Positions 1 to 7,702 of a DNA stretch of 56,224 nt are shown here, in pieces. Origin of the DNA: Singulisphaera sp. GP187 (lineage in GTDB: Bacteria > Planctomycetota > Planctomycetia > Gemmatales > Gemmataceae); assembly GCA_945861245.1 (NCBI GenBank), contig CAMAUE010000015.1, positions 1 to 56,224 on the forward strand. Reading direction: 5' to 3'. The notes under the pieces are model-generated. The model worked only from the letters and a program-made list of their open reading frames with translations, was not told the origin of the DNA and did not search any database. The position numbers were made by a program, and so were the translations under genes. Positions within the stretch are counted from its first letter, which is position 1; the number at the start of each line of letters is the position of its first letter.

Positions 1-2135
1 GGGTCGGAGACCTTGATCTGCGGCGAGCCGTAGTTCTCGGTCCAGCGGTAGTTCCATTGCTCGAGGTTGAAGTTTTCGACATCGTTAGCGGTCTTCGGGT
101 CGAGCGGATCGCTGAAGGTGATGGCGAGTTCGCCCTGCTTGGCTTTGAGTTCGACGGGCAGGTTCGCCTTCTTGCCGGTGTAGCGAACGCGATACAAGCC
201 GGCGTCTTTCGAGGCGGTCGTCTGCCAACCGCGTAGGCCGGCGACGTAAAGGGCGTTGTGCTTTTCGTGGAAGCGCATGCGACAGATGCCGGTGTCGAAC
301 GCGGGCAGGATCGGCGTGACACCGCCTTGCATTTGACCGGCGACTTCCTCTTTCATCACGCTGTACAGCCGACACTTGCCATAGGACGCATGCAAGAGTT
401 GACCGGACAGCGGGCCGAAATCCTTGCCGGTGATCCAGACTTGGCCGCCGTTGGAGTTATCGACTTCGTTGTGCGGCATCCAGCAAAGCGGGTTGTCGCG
501 AATCTTCGGTTTCTCCTTCGTCGGCACGAAGTCGGGCACGCCATAGAAGCCGCCCGGCTTGATCCAGTTGAGTGGGCAGGTCGGGGTCCACGTGCCTTCG
601 TTATCGCCGGTGGTGATCTCGCCGTTCGGCCCGACGCCCATGCCATTGGGTGCGCGGAAGCCGCGGGCGACGACATCGAGCTTCGAGCCGTCCTTCGACA
701 CTTTGAACACGCAGCCATGATGCGGCGTGACTTTCTCCCAGCCTCGACCGCCGCCCCTTACCGGCCCACCTTTGATGAAGTAGAAGTTGCCTTCGGGATC
801 GGTGTGCAGGTCGAACGTGAACTCGTGGAAGTTCGTGGTAATCATCGCTTCGTTGTTGAAGCATTCGTAGAAGTCGGCCTCACCGTCGTTGTTAACGTCA
901 TGCAGCCGGGTGATCTGATCGCGCCCGAGCACGTAGACCGTATCGTTGACGATCTTCAGGCCGAGCGAGTGAAACAATCCGGCGGCGTAACGCTTCCACG
1001 TCAGCTTTTCGAGCTTGTCGTCGATGCCTGATACGATCCACACGTCGCCTGACCACGTCGAGACCGCAGCGCGGCCGTCGGCAAAGAAGTCGAGGCCGCC
1101 GATGCGCATCCATGATTTATACGCGTTATTGAATGGCGGCGTCAGCGTATCGACAGTGTAGGCGGTCTTGTCGTCGCCACGCTTGCCCTGGGTGACGGTG
1201 GTTTCGGGGAAGCGGGCTTTGCCGCCTTTGGTGTGGACGGTGAGGTCGCTCGGTTTGGTGATGCCTTGCAGCGCGATCTTGGCGGCTTCGCTGTCGCCGT
1301 TCGGTCCGCCCCATACGCCCACGGTCAATTGGACAGGTTCGGCGCTGGCGGGAATCTTGACGATGAGCCGCGTGCCTGGGACGAACTCCGTGCCTTTCGG
1401 CCCGCCGACGATATTGCCGATGATCGCGTCTTTGCCATCGTTCAGCGTTGCCACGGCATTGATGTCAACGGCCTTGCCCGATTTGCCCGGCAGATCGGCG
1501 ACGAGCATGAAGCGGTCGTCTTTTGCCGGCGAGAGATTCAACACGCGGACGAACACCCGCTGCTTGTTGTGTACTTCCACGTTGGGCATGTCGAGCACGG
1601 TCGAATCGCCGACGGTGTAACTGAATACAACGCCTTTATCGTGGCGATGCAGGCCCTTATATCGGCCTACTTCGCGTGGCATCGGGTTGTGGGGATAGTC
1701 ACGCGGATCGACCATCTCTTTGACCGATTTCGCCCAGCCGGTGGTCGTGTTGGTGGTGGCGAGGATCTTGCCGACGGGGCTTGGATTACCGCCGTGGCTG
1801 CCGTTGAAGACGACGCCGTTCCAGGTAATGAACCCGCCGTTCCAGTAGCCGGAATAGCGTAGGAGTTCGGTATCGAAGACGATGCCGCACTTGGCGGGAC
1901 TCGTGGCGGGAGCTGGTTTCTTGCCCTTGACAGGCGGCTCCTTCGGCGGGATCACGTCGCCGTCGATCGGCGCGTCAAACGGCACCGCGATACCGCGCAG
2001 CGTGATGTTGCCATTGGGCAACTGATACGTGTGCGAAATAAACGGCCCGTAATCCATGTCGTCATACTGCGCCGCCGAAAGGCTGGCAGCCAGCGCGCCG
2101 GCGAAGGCCAGCGTCGCGAACAAGATGCGTTTCAT
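1..2135 (-). CDS. Secreted PVC-type dehydrogenase-like protein (3' end outside window)
   Basis: The first codon is the ATG at 2133-2135 on the minus strand. The frame stays open to the window edge, so about 711 codons are present and the C-terminus is missing. The N-terminus (MKRILFATLAFAGALAAS) is a signal peptide. Residues of roughly 80-140 (FDTELLRYSGYWNGGF and GSHGGNPSPVGKI) resemble the DUF6797-type domain of planctomycete and verrucomicrobial proteins. The later part reads like the beta-propeller of L-sorbosone or glucose dehydrogenase-like proteins, with segments such as RAPNGMGVGPNGEITTGDNEG and DVNNDGEADFYE. Proteins of this type often end in a CxxCH haem domain, which cannot be checked here. 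It is probably exported and may oxidise sugars, but the substrate is not predictable. Confidence 0.8.
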   Translation of the reverse strand, partial: MKRILFATLAFAGALAASLSAAQYDDMDYGPFISHTYQLPNGNITLRGIAVPFDAPIDGDVIPPKEPPVKGKKPAPATSPAKCGIVFDTELLRYSGYWNGGFITWNGVVFNGSHGGNPSPVGKILATTNTTTGWAKSVKEMVDPRDYPHNPMPREVGRYKGLHRHDKGVVFSYTVGDSTVLDMPNVEVHNKQRVFVRVLNLSPAKDDRFMLVADLPGKSGKAVDINAVATLNDGKDAIIGNIVGGPKGTEFVPGTRLIVKIPASAEPVQLTVGVWGGPNGDSEAAKIALQGITKPSDLTVHTKGGKARFPETTVTQGKRGDDKTAYTVDTLTPPFNNAYKSWMRIGGLDFFADGRAAVSTWSGDVWIVSGIDDKLEKLTWKRYAAGLFHSLGLKIVNDTVYVLGRDQITRLHDVNNDGEADFYECFNNEAMITTNFHEFTFDLHTDPEGNFYFIKGGPVRGGGRGWEKVTPHHGCVFKVSKDGSKLDVVARGFRAPNGMGVGPNGEITTGDNEGTWTPTCPLNWIKPGGFYGVPDFVPTKEKPKIRDNPLCWMPHNEVDNSNGGQVWITGKDFGPLSGQLLHASYGKCRLYSVMKEEVAGQMQGGVTPILPAFDTGICRMRFHEKHNALYVAGLRGWQTTASKDAGLYRVRYTGKKANLPVELKAKQGELAITFSDPLDPKTANDVENFNLEQWNYRWTENYGSPQIKVSD

Positions 2136-2157
2136 CAGCAAGGAACCTCGTGAAAGA

Positions 2158-2201
2158 GTGGCTAGTGGCTAGTGGCTAGTGGCTAAGTGGCTAAGTGGTG
2201 G
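2158..2201. repeat. Short tandem repeat (GTGGCTA units)
   Basis: Four clear tandem copies of a 7-8 base word (GTGGCTA, then GTGGCTAA) lie just upstream of the dehydrogenase-like gene. Similar GTGGTC words make up the intergenic arms at 31821-31948. No coding frame crosses it. Confidence 0.8.
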
Positions 2202-2277
2202 ATACAGATCGCCCAATGTTTTTCGCAACTCCGTCTCGCTCGTCACCCCTCGCCCTTCGCCACTCGACACTCGCTTG

Positions 2278-2487
2278 TTAGGTAGGTGCAGCTATTGTCC
2301 GTACCCGCTCGCTTAGCGTCCAGTCCCCGTGGGAAATGGTGATGGACAAGGGAGCGGGTTGCACCTTCGACGGGTGGTTCGTCCAGCCGTGTTTCTTCCG
2401 CATCTCGGCGGCGGTCAGCGTCTCCTGACCGCGCTCGGTTTCGACGATGTAGGTGATGTAAGGCTCCGCAATCGGTAGGCCGCGAAA
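2278..2487 (-). pseudogene. Headless C-terminal gene remnant
   Basis: This 69-codon open frame has no usable start and ends at the TAA at 2278-2280. It reads FRGLPIAEPYITYIVETE and later AAEMRKKHGWTNHPSKVQP, with plausible codon use. It begins where the broken vapC ends. A 24-base stretch of it (2361-2384) recurs at 3207-3230 on the far side of the VapBC module. I read it as the tail of a gene interrupted by VapBC. I do not recognise the family. Confidence 0.35.
2361..2384. repeat. Direct repeat flanking VapBC, copy 1
   Basis: This matches 3207-3230 at 23 of 24 bases (one G/C difference). On the minus strand both copies encode TN(H/D)PSKV. The two copies bracket the VapBC pair. Confidence 0.7.
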
Positions 2488-2837
2488 TCAAAGTGCCGGC
2501 GCGATGGCCTGCCATTGTTTCGCAGGAATAAATCTCGCCAGATGACCGACGTTGGTGGTGGCGATCAGAGATCGGCAGCGCGACGCCTGACCGATGTTGT
2601 GATTGGCGCGTATTCCGTGGCCTGCGCGAGTGCATCCAGGCGCTGTACACTTGAAGTCTTATCCGCCCGAAGCAATTCACGGCGCAATTCGTAGTCGGCG
2701 ATTTCAGGAATCACAATGCGGCATCGCGCCGCCACCAGGTCCGCCAGCCAAAGCGAACACGCCCGAGCTTCGGGTCGGCGCGGCGGGGCAGTCAACAGAC
2801 CGAGCGGACCGGTATCCAAAACGATGGTCAGCGTCAT
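2488..2837 (-). pseudogene. vapC: VapC-like PIN-domain toxin, internally deleted and frameshifted
   Basis: The frame starts at the ATG at 2835-2837, overlapping the antitoxin stop by ATGA, as usual for vapBC. The N-terminal part is intact: IVLDTGPLG holds the first PIN aspartate, followed by VIPEIADYELRRELLRA. The frame stops after RRRAADL. In the +2 frame, sequence resumes immediately with LIATTNVGHLARFIP and ends at the TGA at 2488-2490. In intact relatives these two blocks are separated by roughly 35 residues carrying the remaining catalytic acidic residues (an LDADVILAAQA-like segment). The gene therefore lost an internal piece with part of the active site and should be a dead RNase toxin. 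Confidence 0.75.
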
Positions 2838-3127
2838 TTCGGGTCCCCAACGAGGACCAAGAATAACTTGCGATCCGATGGTCTGTCTTCATCAACCGCC
2901 TTCAATACTTTTAGGTTGGCTGCTAGCTCCACCGTTGAGAGCGATTCATCTTCCTTCGCCCAACCCCTCAACAGTGCAACAGTCTCTGCTCGACGCTCAT
3001 CGAGCGCTGGCGGCAAGTGCTCATCAAGCACTCGCAGGGCCACGGTTTCTTGCCCTTGCCCGTGCCGTTCCGCTTCCTGCCGTAACCGCGTTTCAAGGTG
3101 CGCCGGCAAAGTAATGTGCATGCTCAT
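2834..3127 (-). CDS. vapB: VapB-like antitoxin
   Basis: This 97-residue protein (MSMHITLPAHLETRLRQEAE at the N-terminus) looks like the short DNA-binding antitoxins that precede PIN toxins. Its stop overlaps the toxin start in an ATGA, so the pair was translationally coupled. A second start at 3121 (Met3) is equally possible. The C-terminal half is charged and probably wrapped the toxin. The toxin partner is broken here, so the antitoxin may persist as a solitary repressor or be drifting. No frameshift is visible in this gene. Family assignment rests on context and length more than on a strict motif. Confidence 0.7.
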   Translation of the reverse strand: MSMHITLPAHLETRLRQEAERHGQGQETVALRVLDEHLPPALDERRAETVALLRGWAKEDESLSTVELAANLKVLKAVDEDRPSDRKLFLVLVGDPK

Positions 3128-3206
3128 GGGTTTGATCCCCCGAGAAAGTTATTCCCTGCAATCATACCCGAATCTCGGCATCCCTCCCAGTCCTACCGCG
3201 TGAGCC

Positions 3207-3230
3207 GCACCTTCGACGGGTCGTTCGTCC
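3207..3230. repeat. Direct repeat flanking VapBC, copy 2
   Basis: This is the partner of 2361-2384, lying between vapB and the glmM stop codon. The similarity continues past it if a gap of about 15 bases is allowed (copy 1 around 2400-2418 against 3231-3248), but this frame holds a stop codon, so the copy is decayed. Confidence 0.65.
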
Positions 3231-3253
3231 GCTACTCGGCAGACGGCAAATCC

Positions 3254-4603
3254 CTACCCCAGCATCTTCCCCACCGCCGCGCACAGCTCCCGCGCGTCGT
3301 CCGCTTTCGGGGCCTCAGCGATGACGCGGATGATCGGTTCGGTGTTGCTGGGACGCACATGCAGCCAACGGTCGGGCCAGTCGAGGCGGAGGCCGTCGAG
3401 GCGGTTGGGCGTTGCTTCGGGCCAGCGTTTCTCTAGCTCGGCGTACAGCGACGGCAGGCGGTCGGGCGAGACGGTGTACTTGTCCTTGATGATCGTGTAG
3501 CTCGGCAATTCGTTGACGATCGTGCTGAGCGGTTTGCTGGTTTCGGCCAGGAGCTGGAGGATGAGGCCCATGCCGATATAGGGATCGCGGACCCAGCCGA
3601 CGCGCGGGTCGATGACGCCGCCGTTGCCTTCGCCGCCGATCGCTGCGCCGCTCTCGCGCATCAAGGCGACGACGTTGGCCTCACCGACCGCGGATCGCAC
3701 GCATGACACGCCGAAGCGCTTGGCGATGTCCTCGCTGACGCGCGAACTGGACATGTTGATGACGATCGGGCCGGGGTCTTTCTTGAGCCGACACAACAGG
3801 GCGAGCGCGAGCGTCAGTTCTTCGCCGATATACCGGCCCGTCTCGTCGATGACCGCCAGCCGATCGGCGTCCGGGTCGAGTACGAAGCCGACATCGGCGC
3901 GTTCTTGTGGGATGCGCGGCAGTATCGTCGTCAAGTTCTCGGCGAGCGGCTCGGGCGGATGGGCGAAGTCGCCATCGGGGTGGCCGCCGGCGATGACGGG
4001 GTTGGCCTGGAACGAATCGAGCAGCGCTTTGCCGAGCGGCCCGCCGGCGCCGGCGTTGGCGTCGAGGAAGACGCGGAAGTTGCGTGAGCGGATGCGCGTC
4101 ACGTCAACAAGTTCGAGCACGCGCTCGCGGTGCCAATCCTCGGCCTTGTGGCATTCGCGAATGTCGCCGAGCTTATCGTGCGGAGCGAGTACGAATTTAT
4201 TCGTATCGTAAATATTCTTAATTTCACGGCCCTTGTTGGGAGAGAGCACGGCCCCGTCGTTGCCGAAGAGCTTGAGGCCGTTCCATGGCGCGGGATTGTG
4301 GCTGGCGCTGATTTGGATACCGCCCTGAGCGTCGAGTCGGCGGATGGCCAGGCCGCAGGTTGGCGTCGGGGCGACGCCGATGTCGATGATTTCGCAGCCG
4401 CACGCTTCGAGTCCGGCGATGACGGCGTGACGCAACATGTCGCCGGACGGACGCGAATCGCGCGAGAGCACAACCCGCTCACCGCGAACGTAGGTGCCCA
4501 GCGCCTGAGCGAAAGTGGCGACGGCGACAGGCGACAACCCCGCGCCGATGATGCCGCGAATCCCCGAAACGCTGACGATGAGGTCGGAGGTAGTAGCAGA
4601 CAC
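3254..4603 (-). CDS. glmM: Phosphoglucosamine mutase / phosphohexomutase
   Basis: This 449-residue alpha-D-phosphohexomutase probably converts glucosamine-6-phosphate to glucosamine-1-phosphate for UDP-GlcNAc synthesis in the cytoplasm. The four family motifs are present: the catalytic phosphoserine loop SASHNP (about 99-104), the metal loop DPDADR (243-248), the sugar loop GEGNGG (324-329) and the phosphate loop RPSNTEP (417-423). DPDADR rather than DGDGDR is more usual in archaeal-type GlmM/ManB proteins, so phosphomannomutase activity is an alternative. I chose the GTG at 4601-4603 because AAAGG lies at a good distance upstream (plus-strand 4611-4616). The upstream ATG at 4630 would add nine residues and has no ribosome-binding site. 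It is divergent from metK across a palindromic repeat. Confidence 0.9.
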   Translation of the reverse strand: MSATTSDLIVSVSGIRGIIGAGLSPVAVATFAQALGTYVRGERVVLSRDSRPSGDMLRHAVIAGLEACGCEIIDIGVAPTPTCGLAIRRLDAQGGIQISASHNPAPWNGLKLFGNDGAVLSPNKGREIKNIYDTNKFVLAPHDKLGDIRECHKAEDWHRERVLELVDVTRIRSRNFRVFLDANAGAGGPLGKALLDSFQANPVIAGGHPDGDFAHPPEPLAENLTTILPRIPQERADVGFVLDPDADRLAVIDETGRYIGEELTLALALLCRLKKDPGPIVINMSSSRVSEDIAKRFGVSCVRSAVGEANVVALMRESGAAIGGEGNGGVIDPRVGWVRDPYIGMGLILQLLAETSKPLSTIVNELPSYTIIKDKYTVSPDRLPSLYAELEKRWPEATPNRLDGLRLDWPDRWLHVRPSNTEPIIRVIAEAPKADDARELCAAVGKMLG

Positions 4604-4640
4604 GGAATTTCCTTTCAAAGAACGTAGCATGCCGAATTCC

Positions 4641-4694
4641 CCGCTTGCGGCTTAGCGCTCGTTGCGTGCCATGCGAGCGCTAAGCCGCAAACGG
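4641..4694. repeat. Family 1 palindromic element
   Basis: The left arm CCGCTTGCGGCTTAGCGCTC pairs with a right arm ending GCTAAGCCGCAAACGG. The element sits between the divergent glmM and metK genes, so it is not a simple terminator here. Confidence 0.9.
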
Positions 4695-4772
4695 CAACCC
4701 TAGTGATGTTATCAATTTTGGCGTGTTAGCCGTGGGTGACGGATCGCTTCTTTTTCTTTGCCGTCAAATTTC

Positions 4773-4778
4773 TATAAT
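4773..4778 (+). promoter_or_regulatory. Candidate -10 box for metK
   Basis: A perfect TATAAT lies 54 bases upstream of the metK start. No convincing -35 box is visible at 16-18 bases. No SAM riboswitch fold is evident in the short leader. Confidence 0.4.
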
Positions 4779-4832
4779 TCTTCCAATCGACTATTTAATG
4801 GTCAACGAAACTCCAATCCAGGAAGGTGCAGC

Positions 4833-6080
4833 GTGTCTTCTACGAAAAGTTACCTCTTCACGAGTGAATCGGTGTCGATGGGACACCCGGACAAAGTCGC
4901 GGATCAGATCAGCGACGCCATCCTCGATCACTGTCTCACCGCCGACCCGACAAGCCGAGTGGCCTGCGAGACGATGGTGACGACCGATCTTGCGATTGTC
5001 TCCGGCGAGATCACGACCAAGGCTGATCTGTCGCGCGAAACGGTCGACAAGATCATTCGCAACATGATCCGCGAGATCGGTTACGCCGATCCCTCGATCG
5101 GGTTTGCGGCCAAGACCGCGCAGATCCATGTCAACCTGCACGCGCAGTCGCCGGACATTTCGATGGGCGTCGATGTGGGCGGCGCGGGCGATCAGGGCAT
5201 GATGTTTGGCTTTGCCTGTCGGGAGACCAAGTCGCTCATGCCACTGCCGATCTATCTGGCGCACCGTTTAGTCGAGAACCATGCGAAGCTGCGCGAGAGC
5301 GGTGCCGTCGCATTCTTCCGGCCCGATGCCAAGAGCCAGGTCACGGTCGAATACAACGGCGACGGCACGCCAAACCGCATCCACACCGTCGTGCTCTCCA
5401 CCCAACACGATGCGAGCGTCATCGGCAAGAACGGCAAGTTCACCGATGACGCCCGCAGGGTCATCGTCGACAAACTGATCCTGCCGACGTTGAAGGCCGA
5501 ACGCCCCGACCTCATCAAGGGTGAGCTTGTCCTCGTGATGCCAGGCAAGGCGTCGAAGAAGCCGAAGGAAGGCGAGATTGCTTGCCACATTAACCCGACG
5601 GGCAACTTTGAAGTGGGCGGCCCGCACGGTGACTGCGGCTTGACAGGCCGAAAGATCATCGTCGACACCTACGGCGGTCGTGGTCGTCACGGCGGCGGCG
5701 CCTTCAGCGGCAAAGACCCGACCAAGGTCGATCGTTCCGCCGCCTACATGGCTCGCTACATCGCCAAGAACATCGTCGCCGCCCGCCTCGCGCATGAGTG
5801 CGAAGTGCAGCTGTCCTACGCCATCGGCTACCCAGACCCGCTCAACATCTGGGTCAACACCAACGGCACGACGGCGAAGGGCGTGACTGACGACCAACTC
5901 GTTGATCTCATCCGCAAGCATTTCTTGCTGACGCCGAAGGGCATCATCGAATCGCTCAACCTGCGCCGCCCGATCTACAAGGAAACAGCGCGGCACGGCC
6001 ACTTCGGTCGTGAGTTGAAAGCGTTCACGTGGGAACAGACCGACAAGGCGGCCGCGTTGAAGAAGGACGCGGGGTTGTAA
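4833..6080 (+). CDS. metK: S-adenosylmethionine synthetase
   Basis: This 415-residue enzyme makes S-adenosylmethionine from methionine and ATP in the cytoplasm. Family signatures are clear: [13 protein letters not shown] near the N-terminus, the [12 protein letters not shown] loop, and [19 protein letters not shown] in the last third. I chose the GTG at 4833-4835, preceded by GGAAGG at 4821-4826. The first in-frame ATG (4758) would add 25 residues unlike the family and starts upstream of the predicted -10 box. Two methyltransferase-like genes follow on the same strand, but a strong hairpin at 6179-6217 separates them, so they are probably transcribed separately. Confidence 0.97.
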   Translation: MSSTKSYLFTSESVSMGHPDKVADQISDAILDHCLTADPTSRVACETMVTTDLAIVSGEITTKADLSRETVDKIIRNMIREIGYADPSIGFAAKTAQIHVNLHAQSPDISMGVDVGGAGDQGMMFGFACRETKSLMPLPIYLAHRLVENHAKLRESGAVAFFRPDAKSQVTVEYNGDGTPNRIHTVVLSTQHDASVIGKNGKFTDDARRVIVDKLILPTLKAERPDLIKGELVLVMPGKASKKPKEGEIACHINPTGNFEVGGPHGDCGLTGRKIIVDTYGGRGRHGGGAFSGKDPTKVDRSAAYMARYIAKNIVAARLAHECEVQLSYAIGYPDPLNIWVNTNGTTAKGVTDDQLVDLIRKHFLLTPKGIIESLNLRRPIYKETARHGHFGRELKAFTWEQTDKAAALKKDAGL

Positions 6081-6105
6081 TCGATCCTCACCCTATTTCG
6101 CATTT

Positions 6106-6159
6106 CCGCTTGCGGCTTAGCGCTCTGAATATCTCACACGAACGCTAAGCCGCAAGCAG
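6106..6159. repeat. Family 1 palindromic element
   Basis: CCGCTTGCGGCTTAGCGCTC pairs with CGCTAAGCCGCAAGC. The loop differs completely from the other copies. It lies just downstream of metK. Confidence 0.9.
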
Positions 6160-6178
6160 AGACTTGCCTGGTGGCTGG

Positions 6179-6217
6179 ACGCGCAAGCGACGGTGAAGCG
6201 TCCCGTCGCTTGCGCGT
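6179..6217 (+). terminator. Hairpin after metK
   Basis: A perfect 15-base stem (ACGCGCAAGCGACGG and its complement) closes a 9-base loop. There is no U-tract, so it may be a transcript-stabilising hairpin rather than a classical intrinsic terminator. Confidence 0.6.
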
Positions 6218-6247
6218 TCGGCTAACAGATCAGTCCAACAAATCTCC

Positions 6248-6274
6248 TTGAATTCCTCTCCGCATCGCTATAAT
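6248..6274 (+). promoter_or_regulatory. Candidate promoter for the first exported methyltransferase
   Basis: TTGAAT (6248-6253) and TATAAT (6269-6274) are separated by 15 bases, about 47 bases upstream of the start at 6321. The spacer is short for a sigma-70 promoter. Confidence 0.4.
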
Positions 6275-6320
6275 TCCCTGAAATCTCCATCCCAATCGCA
6301 TACCTCTGAGGAGCACTGCA

Positions 6321-6956
6321 ATGTTGAAGCGTATCCTGGCCATCTCTCTCTTCGCCGTCGCGCTCGTCGTGCTGACGACCGGCATCAACGCCGGCGGCGA
6401 CAAGAAGGGCAAAGTCAAAGACAAGAAAGACGACCCGAAGTACAACAACCCAACCTTCGTCCCCACCGCCGACGAAGTCATCGAAAAAATGTTCGAGATG
6501 GGCAAAGTCAACAAGAACGACGTCATCTTCGATCTCGGCTGCGGCGATAACCGCATCTGCTTCATGGCCGCCAAGAAGTTCGGCAGCCGCGGCGTCGGCA
6601 TCGAAACCAACCCCGTTCGCATCCGCGAAGCCATGGATATGTTCGACAAATACAACAAGGACGACGCCATCGTTTTCGGCCCCGTCAAGCTGCCGCTCGT
6701 CGAAACCCGTCACGGCGACGCCCTGGCGATGAAGGACCTCAAGGATGCGACCGTCGTCGTCATGTACATGTTCCCGGAATTCATGGACCTCTGGTTCCCG
6801 ATTGCCGAGAAGACGCTGAAACCGGGCACGCGCATCCTGTCGCACGACTACAGCTGGACCAAGGGCTGGGAACCGGTCGCCACCGCCACCGTGAAAAGCT
6901 CGAGCCGCGATAACCACAAGGTGCTCATGTGGGTCGTGCCGGAGAAGAAGAAGTAA
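6321..6956 (+). CDS. Exported SAM-dependent methyltransferase-like protein, paralogue 1
   Basis: This 211-residue protein starts with a signal peptide (MLKRILAISLFAVALVVL, likely cut near INAGG) and then a short lysine-rich stretch. The fold is a class I methyltransferase: motif I is DLGCGDNRI (Asn replaces the usual Gly), followed by GVGIETNP as the ribose-binding acidic strand. The C-terminal part has MYMFPEFMDLW and PGTRILSHDYSW. These resemble small methyltransferases related to FAM173/ATPSCKMT lysine methyltransferases. A ribosome-binding site (GAGGAG) precedes the ATG. Export of a SAM-dependent enzyme is odd because SAM is cytoplasmic. It may act before export, bind another ligand, or have lost catalysis. 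The next gene is a clear paralogue. Confidence 0.8.
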   Translation: MLKRILAISLFAVALVVLTTGINAGGDKKGKVKDKKDDPKYNNPTFVPTADEVIEKMFEMGKVNKNDVIFDLGCGDNRICFMAAKKFGSRGVGIETNPVRIREAMDMFDKYNKDDAIVFGPVKLPLVETRHGDALAMKDLKDATVVVMYMFPEFMDLWFPIAEKTLKPGTRILSHDYSWTKGWEPVATATVKSSSRDNHKVLMWVVPEKKK

Positions 6957-6966
6957 TTACGTATTT

Positions 6967-7020
6967 CCGCTTGCGGCTTAGCGTTCGCGTGGGATTATCC
7001 GAGCGCTAAGCCGCAAGCGG
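6967..7020. repeat. Family 1 palindromic element
   Basis: The arms CCGCTTGCGGCTTAGCG and CGCTAAGCCGCAAGCGG enclose a variable loop between the two paralogous methyltransferase genes. Confidence 0.9.
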
Positions 7021-7071
7021 GAAAACGCGATCGACGCATGTTTTGTGCTCATTTCCATCAGGACTAAAGCC

Positions 7072-7638
7072 ATGTTCCGCACCTTCGCGATCGTCATCGT
7101 CGCCGGCGTATCGCTTTCACTGGCCCACGGCCAGGACGACGGCAAAGTTCCGTGCCGAATCATCTACGTGCCGACGGAACAGATCGTCGTCGAAAAAATG
7201 CTCGAAATGGCCAAGGTCAAGAAAGACGACATCGTTTTCGATCTCGGCTGCGGCGATGGGCGTATCGTCGTCACCGCGGCCAAGAAGTTCGGCGCCAAGG
7301 GCGTCGGTGTGGACATCGACCCGGCTCGCATCAAAGACAGCCTTGCGACCATGCGCAAGGCCGGCGTCAAAGCGGACCTTGTCGATATTCGTCAAGGCGA
7401 CGCGCTGAAGGTGAAAGACCTCGAACGAGCCAGCGTCATCATGCTCTATATGCTGCCCGAATTCATGGAAAAGCTCGAACCGCAGCTGAAGGCTCGCCTC
7501 AAACCGGGCACGCGCATCGTCGCGCACGATTATCCGTTCCCGAACATGGAACCCGATCAAGTCGTCGAATTCGAGACCGGCGGCAGCAGGCCGAAATTCC
7601 TGTATATGTGGACGGTTCGTGAAGCGAAGAAGAAGTGA
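7072..7638 (+). CDS. Exported SAM-dependent methyltransferase-like protein, paralogue 2
   Basis: This 188-residue protein also has a signal peptide (MFRTFAIVIVAGVSLSLAHG). Motif I is the canonical DLGCGDGRI, followed by GVGVDIDPARI. MLYMLPEFMEKL and PGTRIVAHDYPFP match the same blocks in the preceding gene, so the pair arose by tandem duplication. The start at 7072 was preferred over the ATG at 7045 because it gives a proper signal peptide. The two genes differ most in motif I and at the C-terminus, suggesting that paralogue 2 kept the standard SAM site. Substrate and cellular location of activity are unknown. Confidence 0.8.
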   Translation: MFRTFAIVIVAGVSLSLAHGQDDGKVPCRIIYVPTEQIVVEKMLEMAKVKKDDIVFDLGCGDGRIVVTAAKKFGAKGVGVDIDPARIKDSLATMRKAGVKADLVDIRQGDALKVKDLERASVIMLYMLPEFMEKLEPQLKARLKPGTRIVAHDYPFPNMEPDQVVEFETGGSRPKFLYMWTVREAKKK

Positions 7639-7645
7639 TTTCCAT

Positions 7646-7699
7646 CCGCTTGCGGCTTAGCGCTCGCATGGCGTATTCTGAGCGCTAAGCCGCAAGCGG
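7646..7699. repeat. Family 1 palindromic element
   Basis: This lies between convergent genes (methyltransferase paralogue 2 and pyrD) and starts within ten bases of the upstream stop codon. A bidirectional terminator role is plausible here. Confidence 0.9.
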
Positions 7700-7702
7700 A
7701 AA

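Noticed and set aside
4779-4832. SAM riboswitch in the metK leader
   Set aside because: The leader after the -10 box is about 50 bases and shows no stem-junction pattern of SAM riboswitch classes.
6222-6917. Long antisense frame opposite the first exported methyltransferase, and similar ones at 11426-12550, 13526-14239, 15666-16652 and 51688-52950
   Set aside because: They lie opposite genes with clear family motifs, lack ribosome-binding sites and have the composition expected of shadows in GC-rich DNA.
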